A stretch of 64,000 nucleotides of DNA. Source: Chitinimonas koreensis (GTDB lineage Bacteria > Pseudomonadota > Gammaproteobacteria > Burkholderiales > Chitinimonadaceae). Made by a program: the position numbers and the translations under genes. Below the pieces are notes generated by a model, which was not told where the DNA came from, made no database searches, and worked only from the letters and a program-made list of their open reading frames with translations. Of this stretch, positions 8,803-16,139 are shown piece by piece; within the stretch, counting starts at the first letter, position 1, and each line of letters begins with the position of its first letter. The stretch covers positions 3,807,001-3,871,000 of the forward strand of contig NZ_CP060704.1 in assembly GCF_014353015.1 (NCBI RefSeq), read 5' to 3'.

Positions 8803-8963
8803 GAGCGAAGCGAGGCCCCTCTGGCCAACCCCACAAAGTCTCCGACTTTGCGGGGACCCCTGGGCGGCGAGGGCGGGGGGAGGCGGAATGAATCCAGGGA
8901 GGGCCGCTGGCCGAGCACACGCTGCCGGCAAGCGCCCGGCTTCGCCGGGGCCTGTGCTGCGAG
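8803..8963 (+). repeat. Hairpin-ended intergenic repeat, copy 1 of 4
   Basis: First of four related intergenic sequences in the window. It contains, in order, GAGCGAAGCGAGGCCCC, a GGCGGCGAGGGCGGGGGGAGG run, CGGAATGAATCCAGGG, a GCCGCTGG segment, AGCACACGC, and a closing GC hairpin (GCGCCCGGCTTCGCCGGGGC). It fills the gap between vgrG and the DUF2169 gene. A 73-codon minus-strand frame across it is probably not a gene because it only translates the repeat. Confidence 0.7.
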
Positions 8964-9001
8964 TCGATCCTGGGCAAAGGCAAGAGTCGTCATGGCGGCA
9001 C

Positions 9002-11724
9002 TCAGATCACGATCTTCAGGGCCGCCAGCAACTGGATCACCGGGCCTTCCATGTTGATCTCCGGGTTCGCCGCCTTGTTGGCGAAGCGATAGCCCACGAT
9101 GCCCAGCGAGATGTCCTCCGACACGCCGAACAGGTTCATCTTGAAATCGACCCCGGTCAGCGAGATGTGCGACGACACCCCGGTCGCCGACATCGCGCTG
9201 CTCAGGCCCGTGGCGCTGAAATTGGCGGCCAGGCCGACGGCGTCGTTGCTGTTGTTCACCCCGATGGCGCTGCTGTTGCTCTGTACCGCGATCACGTTCT
9301 TCGACACGCTGGTGCCGGTGATGGTGGTGAAGTTGTTGACGCTGCCGTTGTGGGTGGTGGTGTTGTTGCTGGTGGCGTTGACCGTGGTGGTGTTGTTGAC
9401 CGTGCCGTTGTGGGTGGTGGTGGTGGTCGAGGTGCTGTCCATCGTGGTGGTGTTGGTCACCGCGCCGGTGTGGGTGCTGGTCGAGGTGGTGGCGCCGCCG
9501 ATGGTCTGGGTGCTGATGTTGTCGGCCTTCATCGTGGTGGTGTTGGTCACCGTGCCGGTATGCGTGCTGGTCGAGGTGGTCACCCCTTCGACGGTCTGGG
9601 TGCTGAGGTTGTCGGCCTTCATGGTGGTGGTGTTGCTCACCGTGCCGACGTGGGTGCTGGTCGAGGTGGTGGTCTGCTCGACGTAGAGCACGCTCTCGGA
9701 CTTGCCGAAGCGGCTGTCCGAATAGCTGATGCGGTGGTTGGCCACGCTCGACTGCACCTTGCCGATGCTGCGGCTGAACGAGGAGCCGAACGACTCGTTG
9801 ACGCCGAGGATGTCGTCGGCCGGGCCGTAGGGGCCGTAGGTCGCGGCCAGGTCCTGGCTAGCGCCGGCGGCGGCCGACTCGGCGGTCGAGAAGCCGTAGT
9901 TGGCGCCCTGGCTGTAGCCGGTGTCGCGGAACTTGGCGGTGTTGTAGGCGTTGGTGGCGATCAGCACCGCACGGTTGAGGTTGGCGTCCGACTTGGCGCC
10001 GAACGAGACGTTGACGCCGTCGCTGTAGCGCGCGCCGTAGCTGTTGCCGACGTGGGTGCTGGCGGTCCACGACAGCGGCGAATTCGATTCGAGCGGCGTC
10101 ACCGCGCGGGTGCCGCCGGCCTGGACGATCTGCTGCAGCTCGGGCAGCTCCGATTCGTCGTTGGCGCGGCTGACGATGACCTGGGCGCCGATCTCGGGCG
10201 CGGTCTGCATGTGGGCGGCCAGCTTGACCCAGCGGCGGGTGCCGTCCGGATCGGTGGCCAGCCGCACGTAGACGCCCTGGGCGGTCACCTGGCTCTGGCC
10301 GCTGTCGTGGTCGAGGTAGTCCTGGGTCTGCGGCGCGAAGTCGCTCTTCTCGTAGAAGCGCCAGCTGCGCGGCGTGTGGTGGTCCGGGTAGTCGACCACG
10401 GTGGCCAGCACCGAGCCCTGCTGGGTATCGGCCAGCGAGAAGGCCGACAGGAGGCCGTCGGTCTCGCTGGCCTCGAACTTGTTCTTGTAGCCGCCGTCGA
10501 GGCTGGCCTCGTGCTCGACCTTGGTGAGTACGAATTCCTTGCCGTTCAGCGTCGGCCGCACCGGCATCGGCGAGCTGCCGGCCATCTGGTCCTCGCTCAT
10601 GGCGAAGCGGTAGCCGGCGCGGAACAGCGCGCAGAAGCTCTCGCCCGACAGCTGGCTGGCGGCCGAGCGGCTGGCCTGGCCGGTCATGCGGGCGAAGCGC
10701 TCGGCCTCGAGCTTGTCGCTGCCGTACTGGTAGACCTTGTGCTGGTGGAACACCCGCTCGCTGTCGGCGCCGCCGACCGGCGGCAGGTCGACCGGCGCCG
10801 CGTCGAACTGCAGGATCGGCGGCACGCCCTCGACCTGCCAGGCCTCGTACTGCCGGGTGAACACCGCGCGCACCGCGCCGATGTTGAGGTTCTGCCGGTA
10901 GCGGTAGTCGCTGATCACGTCGAACTGGCGAGGCCGTTCTCCTGCGTGTCGGTGAACACGTAGCGCAGCGGCCGGCCGCCCATCACCTGGTCGGGATAGT
11001 CGGCGCGGTTGGCGAACACCAGCTGGTGGCCGCGCGCGTTCTGGCGGAAGTAGAAGTACAGGTGGGCCTTGCCCATCAGCCGGCGGACGAAGTCGTAGTC
11101 CGATTCGCCGGCCTGCAGCCAGTCCTGCTGGCGGCTGATGGCCAGGCTGTCGGCCGCGGCCATGTCGGGCACGATGTGGTGGTAGGCCAGCACGTCGGTC
11201 AGCGCCTGCACCACCGTGCGGTCGTCGTAGATCTGGTAGCGGTTGGCCAGCGTCAGCCGGTGCAGCGCCGGCTTCACCGTCAGGTGGTAGACGCCCGGCG
11301 CACCCATCGCCAGGCTGGCGACGATGCCGTTGAACAGCGACAGGCTCGGCGCCGGCTTGCCGGCGATGGCGTCCTGGAAATCGCGGTTGGACTGGGCCAG
11401 CTCGGTCTCCGGATCGGCCAGCCGCGCCGGCAGGTCGACCGCGAAGGTCACCGGCTTGCCGATCAGCTCGTCGAAACGCAGCGTCTCGATCCGCGCGCGC
11501 GACTGCGGATCGCGCTTCCACTGGTCGTTGGCGTGCAGCTCGAGCTGGTATTCGAACGGCTCGGACACGCTTTCGCTGCCGGTGAAGCTGACCAGCCGCA
11601 GCGTTTCGTCGCCGATGACGGTCCGGCTGTCGATGAAGATCGCCAGGTGCAGGAACAGCGCCGGTTCGGGCCGCTCCACCGTCTCGACGCGGCCGACGCC
11701 GATGGCTTGGAAAGGCGCGTTCAT
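9002..11724 (-). CDS. vgrG: VgrG spike protein with repetitive Thr-rich C-terminus, reading frame broken once
   Basis: VgrG forms the trimeric needle tip of the T6SS. The N-terminal frame (11724 to 10915, 269 aa, from MNAPFQAIGVGRVETVERPE) and the C-terminal frame (to 9002) join if one base is restored near 10925, giving ..TQENGLAQFDVISDYRYRQN.. and a 907-aa protein. The gp27/gp44-like part spans about residues 20-480 and an OB-fold region follows. The C-terminus is unusual: a Thr/Ser/Asn-rich stretch of five imperfect repeats (for example THTGTVTNTTTMKADN) followed by TGLSSAMSATGVSSHISLTG-like hexads, probably a beta-helical spike. ATG overlaps the tssG stop. No recognised effector domain follows the spike. 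Confidence 0.88.
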
Positions 11725-12926
11725 GCGGCCTGCTCCTCGAAGGCGGCGACCAGGAAGCAGGCTTCGCGCTCGCGCGTGCGGTCGCCGGCCAGCCAGGCGG
11801 TCTGGCCCAGCCGCAGGCCGTAATAGATGCCGCCGGGCACTTCGCCCGTGCGGTCGATGCGGCGCTCGCGCGCGGTCAGCAGCGCCGGCGGCGCCTCGCC
11901 GGCCTTCAGGCGCAGGTGGACCCAGGCGTCCTGGCGGCGCTGCAGCAGGAAGCGCAGCAGGCCGGCCAGCTGCGGATAGGCGTCGGAGGCATTGCTGCGC
12001 GGCTTGGGCAGCAGGCGGCAATAGCGCGCGTAGTCGAGCGGGCCGAAGGTCAGCCGCACCCGCGCCGCCTGCATCCAGACCCGCCCGCCGAGCCGGGCCG
12101 AGCGGCCCAGCGGCTGCGGCGCGCGGCGCAGCGGCGCCGGTTCGGCCGCGGCCTGGCCCAGCACGGTCCGGCCCAGGCCGCCGGCCGGAGGAGCGGAAAC
12201 CGGTCCGTCGTGCGCCGGCGCGGCGCCGGCCGGCTTGCCGGCCAGCGTGGTCAGGTCCACCGCCGGCCGCTCGCGCCAGGCGCCGACCAGCGATTCGAGC
12301 TGCACCGGCGCGCCGACGAAGCGGCCCAGCACCCGGGTCAGCACCGGCGCGCTGTGGCGCGGGTTGGCCAGGAGGCCGGCGAGGCTGAGCCAGCCGCGCT
12401 GCGGCAGGCCCAGCTGGTCCAGCTGCGCAGCGAGGCCGGGCGCCGCCATGCCCATGCTGGCGGCCAGCATGTCGGCCATGTCGGTGCGCTCGGGCGGCGC
12501 CGAGTTGAGGCCCAGCCGCGGCGCGGCCTTGAGCCGGTAGCGCAGCACGTTGATGCGGTGGTTGAACAGGTCGAGGAAGCGCGCCATCACCGGCTCCTCG
12601 TCGCGCATGCGCTCGAGCATGCGTTCGAACAGCACCGAGGGCAGCGGGCCGAGGTAGCCGGCCAGCGCGTAGTTGCCGGTCTCGACCTCGACCGGGCCGG
12701 CGCCGCCGGCCGGCTCGCGCAGCACCCGCACCTCGTGGCCGGGGAAGCCCAGCTCGAGGTTGGCGCGGAAGCGCACCGCGGCGTCGAGCGCCTGGCCGAG
12801 GTCGCCGCCGTCGCCGCCGCGCTCGCGCAGCAGCAGCCGCACCAGCTGGTAGAAATCGAAGCGCGTCGGCTCCTCGCGCAGTTGCCGCGTCAGAGGACGA
12901 TCTGGGCGCCGACCATGGGTGGCCAT
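11721..12926 (-). CDS. tssG: Type VI secretion baseplate protein TssG
   Basis: TssG is a wedge component that binds TssF and TssK in the T6SS baseplate. The 401-aa protein has the family N-terminus (TRQLREEPTRFDFYQLVRLL), the GYLGPLPSVLFERMLERM helix and FLDLFNHRINVLRYR, plus the C-terminal FGPLDYARYCRLLP region. An Ala/Pro-rich insert (about residues 230-275) is longer than usual. Its start lies 37 bp inside the 3' end of tssF, and its stop overlaps the vgrG start as ATGA, so tssF, tssG and vgrG look translationally coupled. Confidence 0.93.
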   Translation of the reverse strand: MATHGRRPDRPLTRQLREEPTRFDFYQLVRLLLRERGGDGGDLGQALDAAVRFRANLELGFPGHEVRVLREPAGGAGPVEVETGNYALAGYLGPLPSVLFERMLERMRDEEPVMARFLDLFNHRINVLRYRLKAAPRLGLNSAPPERTDMADMLAASMGMAAPGLAAQLDQLGLPQRGWLSLAGLLANPRHSAPVLTRVLGRFVGAPVQLESLVGAWRERPAVDLTTLAGKPAGAAPAHDGPVSAPPAGGLGRTVLGQAAAEPAPLRRAPQPLGRSARLGGRVWMQAARVRLTFGPLDYARYCRLLPKPRSNASDAYPQLAGLLRFLLQRRQDAWVHLRLKAGEAPPALLTARERRIDRTGEVPGGIYYGLRLGQTAWLAGDRTREREACFLVAAFEEQAA

Positions 12927-14704
12927 GTCTTCAGCCTTCCTTTGACGTCATGGGTTTCGAGGCTCAGTTCGATCAGCGTGTTGACGCTGGCGTAGAGCGC
13001 GAAGAAGCGGCGCAGCACTTCGGCGAACAGGATCGGGCTGCCGCCCTCGAAGCGCAGGCGGTCGATCCTGAGCGTGATCGCCAGGCCCTCGACCGGCACG
13101 TAGCGGCCATCGCGGTACAGGTCCTTCACCACCGGCCGCGCTTCCAGCCCGCTCAGGCTGTCGATCTGCTTGGGGCCGACCATGCTGGCGCGGCCCAGGT
13201 GCAGGCCCAGCATGCTCTTGAGCGCGTTCATCGCCTGGGCGCCGCCGGTGAGCGAGAGGTGATTGAGCAGCAATTGCGAGATCAGCGCCCAGGGCTGGCC
13301 GCCGATCAGCACCGGCGACTGGTGCGGCGTCGGCTTGGCCGCCACCCGCGCGTCGCGCACCGGGCCCGGCCCCTCGAGCCGCAGCTTGTCGCCCAGGCGC
13401 AGTTGCTCGGCCAGCCGGCGGTTGGTGCACAGCGCGCGGCCGCCGATGGTCTCGTCGGCCGGCCGCAGCGTGTCGAAGGCCAGGTCGAGGAAGGAGACGT
13501 AGGTCTCGGTGCCGGGCACGCTGCGCAGCACGCTCTCGACCCGGCGGGTGACGTAGAAATAGTCCTGCCGCTCGATCAGGCCGAAGTCGTCGAGCGCGAA
13601 GTAAGGCGCCACCGGCCGCGCCGGCTCGCCGGGCCGCACCGCGTAGAGCGAATCGACGCGGTAGATCTCGGTATGGCTGTGATGGGCATGGTCGCCGCTG
13701 AGCCGGTATTCGTGCTGGGTATGGTCGAGTGCCAGGGGCTCGATCCGCTGCGGGAACAGGTTGATCAGCGGCACGCAGTTGAGCCGCATGGCGTTGGGGC
13801 CGGGGTCGAGCGTCTTGTCGACCGCGCTGGTCAACAGGAACAGCAGCTCGGCCTCTTCGCCGAGGTCGCTGAAATCGAGCCCGGACAGCTCGAAGAACAG
13901 GAATTTCTCGGGGAAGGCGAAGTACTCCTGCACCAGCCGGTAGCCCGGATGGGTGACCAGGTCGGTCTCCAGCGCCGCCTCGTGTTCCTCGAAGCCGAGC
14001 CAGCGCAGCGCGTCGGCGCCGAGCCGGCGCGGCCGGCTGCTGCCGACCGGCAGCGTCGCCACGCCGGCCAGGTTGAGCGCCAAGAGCTCGTACAGCCGCC
14101 AGACCTGGGTGTTCTCGATGTCGAGGTAGAAGCGCACCACCGGCATCGACAGCGCCGACAGCGGTTCGGTGCCGATGCCGCGCAGCCGCAGCTTGAGCAC
14201 CGAATGCACGGCCGGGTCGTCGTCGAGGTCGTAGGCGGTGGTGGAGACCAGGCCGAGCTCGACCACCCGCAGCGGCACCAGCGGCGTCTCGAAGCAGGTG
14301 CGCAGGCGGCAGCGCACGTCGCGGCCGTCGTCGTCCTGCGCCACCGCGTGGAATTCGCGGCCGCGTTCGAGCCAGGCGCCGGTGGCGAAGTTGGCGCCGT
14401 CCGGGCGCAGCGTGAGTTCGGCCACCGTGAGGCTGGGGATCGGCGCCTCGAGGTGGGGATAGAGCTGGGCCATCAGCGCGTTGGGCAGCAGCGCCGCGTC
14501 GCGGTCGAGCTGGTGGCGCAGGCGGCCGGTCAGGAAGGCGAACGACTGCATCATCAGCTCGACCTGCGGATCGCCCGAACGGCCCTGGCCCAAGGCCAGC
14601 GCCTGCGCGGCGGCCGGATAATCCCGGCCGAATTCCACCGCCTGTTCGCGCAACTGCGCCAGTTCCGCCTCGAAGTAATCGCGGAACTCGCTTGCCGTCT
14701 GCAT
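12890..14704 (-). CDS. tssF: Type VI secretion baseplate protein TssF
   Basis: TssF is the large wedge subunit of the T6SS baseplate. The 604-aa product begins MQTASEFRDYFEAELAQLRE, the typical family start, followed by FGRDYPAAAQALALG and the MMQSFAFLTGRLRHQLDRD helix; the middle carries FPEKFLFFELSGLDF. The first ATG with family identity (14704) was chosen over a longer frame that runs back through the repeat-filled gap. tssG overlaps its end. It is preceded by a 207-bp gap containing inverted GTGAAACGTG-type repeats. Confidence 0.95.
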   Translation of the reverse strand: MQTASEFRDYFEAELAQLREQAVEFGRDYPAAAQALALGQGRSGDPQVELMMQSFAFLTGRLRHQLDRDAALLPNALMAQLYPHLEAPIPSLTVAELTLRPDGANFATGAWLERGREFHAVAQDDDGRDVRCRLRTCFETPLVPLRVVELGLVSTTAYDLDDDPAVHSVLKLRLRGIGTEPLSALSMPVVRFYLDIENTQVWRLYELLALNLAGVATLPVGSSRPRRLGADALRWLGFEEHEAALETDLVTHPGYRLVQEYFAFPEKFLFFELSGLDFSDLGEEAELLFLLTSAVDKTLDPGPNAMRLNCVPLINLFPQRIEPLALDHTQHEYRLSGDHAHHSHTEIYRVDSLYAVRPGEPARPVAPYFALDDFGLIERQDYFYVTRRVESVLRSVPGTETYVSFLDLAFDTLRPADETIGGRALCTNRRLAEQLRLGDKLRLEGPGPVRDARVAAKPTPHQSPVLIGGQPWALISQLLLNHLSLTGGAQAMNALKSMLGLHLGRASMVGPKQIDSLSGLEARPVVKDLYRDGRYVPVEGLAITLRIDRLRFEGGSPILFAEVLRRFFALYASVNTLIELSLETHDVKGRLKTWPPMVGAQIVL

Positions 14705-14710
14705 GTTGAC

Positions 14711-14916
14711 CCCGTGAAAGGTGAAACGTGATGCGCCGCTGCGCGGCGCGGTGAAACGTGATAAAGCCCTTACCTCAGCCCTCCTCCCAAGCTGCGCCGA
14801 TCCGCCAACCGAAAACCGTCGACCCCACGCGTCGCAGCCGCACCGATCAGCCCGGCGCCAGCCTGCTCCACGTTTCACCTTTCACTTTTCACGTTTCACA
14901 GGCCACACGTTTCACC
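14711..14916. repeat. Inverted GTGAAA-type repeats between tssE and tssF
   Basis: The gap between tssE and tssF holds several copies of a short motif: GTGAAAGGTGAAACGTG and GGTGAAACGTG on the plus strand near 14714-14761, then CACGTTTCACCTTTCAC, TTTTCACGTTTCAC and CACACGTTTCACC in the opposite orientation near 14868-14917. The two clusters are complementary and could pair into a long hairpin with a roughly 100-nt loop. The right-hand cluster runs into the tssE stop codon. A transcript attenuator or mRNA-stabilising structure is possible; nothing else was seen in the gap. Confidence 0.65.
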
Positions 14917-15295
14917 GCCGTTCCGCATCCACCTGCGTCTCGAACCGCACCACCCCATCCGGTCCGCCCTGGTCCAGCACGCCGGACACCACCACCCGGT
15001 AGGGCGACAGCGTGCGGCCGGTTTCCTCGAGGCTGATCTCGATGCCCTTGAGGCGCGGCTCGTAGCGCTCGATCAGCCGCTTGAGCCGCTCGGCGTAGCG
15101 GGCGATCGGCGCGCCGCCGGCCGCCAGCGCCGGCGTCTCGGGCATCGCGATGTCGATCAGCGCGGTACCGCCCTGCTCGGCCAGCCACTCGCGGCTGCCG
15201 ACCAGCCACTCGAGCTGGTCCAGCACCGCCTGCGGCAGCATCGCCTCGCGCGAGCGGGCCCGCGGCGGCGACAGGCGTTCGAACAGGAATTCCAT
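14912..15295 (-). CDS. tssE: Type VI secretion baseplate protein TssE (gp25-like)
   Basis: TssE is the phage gp25-like wedge protein that starts sheath assembly. The 127-aa product begins MEFLFERLSPPRARSREAML and contains the gp25-type core with ERLKRLIERYEPRLKGIEIS, including the conserved E-P-R around residue 88 seen in gp25/TssE proteins. Its length matches the family. It lies between hcp (174 bp upstream, with a REP element in the gap) and tssF. Confidence 0.92.
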   Translation of the reverse strand: MEFLFERLSPPRARSREAMLPQAVLDQLEWLVGSREWLAEQGGTALIDIAMPETPALAAGGAPIARYAERLKRLIERYEPRLKGIEISLEETGRTLSPYRVVVSGVLDQGGPDGVVRFETQVDAERR

Positions 15296-15355
15296 GGCGT
15301 GCTTTCCCCTGCTGCGGCGGCAGGCCGGATTCGGCGGCCGGTCGGCCATCGAACG

Positions 15356-15422
15356 CAGGTCGGGCTTCATGCCCGACAGCGAGCTCGATCGCCGGCGCTG
15401 TCGGGCATGAAGCCCGACCTAC
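15356..15422. repeat. REP pair, family A (GGTCGGGCTTCATGCCCGAC type)
   Basis: Two inverted copies of a palindromic element, AGGTCGGGCTTCATGCCCGA and its complement TCGGGCATGAAGCCCGACCT, are separated by about 17 bp. The right-hand outer end has the terminal CTAC (GTAG) seen in REP elements mobilised by RAYT transposases. It is located between hcp and tssE inside the T6SS operon. A degenerate fragment (ATACCCGACCTACG) follows. Confidence 0.8.
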
Positions 15423-15469
15423 GGTGATACCCGACCTACGCCGATACCCGACCCGCCGAGCGCCGTCGA

Positions 15470-16096
15470 TCAGTCGGTGAAATCGCCGATCGGACGGTTG
15501 CGCGCGATACTCCAGCCGGCCGGCACCACGCCGGCCGTCTTGGTATCGGCCAGCTGCACCGTGTACTTCCACAGGATCTCGGTGAAGTTGAGCTTGAACT
15601 GCTCGGTCGGCATGTCGTCGGGGTTCGACTGGAACTGGATCTCGCTGATCATGGCGTCGCGCAGGGCCATGGTCAGGATGTTCGCGGTCTTGTCGCCCGA
15701 GTTGCGCATGATGTAGATCATGGTCGGCTGGGTCTTGCCGGCGCCGAGCGGCTTGGCGCGCAGGCACAGGTCGAAGAACTTCACCGACAGCTTGTCGACG
15801 TACTTCACGCAGGTGAACTCGGTGATGATCGGCCGGCCCGAGGTGCGCGCCGAGTTCGACACGTCGGTGGTCATCTGCTGCTTGATGCCCTGGTGGATCG
15901 AGACCAGCTCGATGAAGGCGTTGCCGCTGAAGGGAATGGCCGGGGTGCCGTCGAAGTTCTGCACCGTCGGGTCGCCGCCCGAGCCCCAGTCGGTGGTGTT
16001 GACCAGGCTGCCGCCGGTCGCCCAGCCGTTCGCGCCGCCGCCGCCGGGCCCGGTGAACAGCGTCGCGTCCCCGGGTTGTAACAGGATCAAGTCCAT
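15470..16096 (-). CDS. hcp: Hcp (TssD) tube protein
   Basis: Hcp hexamers stack to form the inner tube that the T6SS sheath ejects. The 208-aa protein has Hcp-family features: FIELVSIHQGIKQQMT, GRPIITEFTCVKYVDKLSVK, and the C-terminal ISEIQFQSNPDDMPTEQFKL and NFTEILWKYTVQ strands. It is longer than the usual 160-172 residues because of a Gly-rich N-terminal insert (about residues 12-45, GPGGGGANGWATGG). Whether the insert lines the tube or protrudes cannot be judged from sequence. It follows the sheath gene by 43 bp. Confidence 0.92.
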   Translation of the reverse strand: MDLILLQPGDATLFTGPGGGGANGWATGGSLVNTTDWGSGGDPTVQNFDGTPAIPFSGNAFIELVSIHQGIKQQMTTDVSNSARTSGRPIITEFTCVKYVDKLSVKFFDLCLRAKPLGAGKTQPTMIYIMRNSGDKTANILTMALRDAMISEIQFQSNPDDMPTEQFKLNFTEILWKYTVQLADTKTAGVVPAGWSIARNRPIGDFTD

Positions 16097-16139
16097 GGTT
16101 CTGCCCTTTTCCTAGATTCGTAGATGGGGATGGCCGGGA

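Noticed and set aside
6111..8891. 926-codon plus-strand open frame
   Set aside because: It is antisense to the DUF2169-pentapeptide gene. High GC and repeated pentapeptide codons remove stops on the opposite strand, and its translation is low-complexity Ala/Gly/Val/Arg without domain character.
5032..8931. Single 1,299-codon minus-strand frame covering both pentapeptide genes
   Set aside because: The first 940 residues are an off-frame reading of the DUF2169 gene. The true second protein starts at the ATG at 6099, overlapping the first gene's stop.
8772..8993. 73-codon minus-strand frame between vgrG and the DUF2169 gene
   Set aside because: It only translates the hairpin-ended repeat that recurs at three other sites in different contexts.
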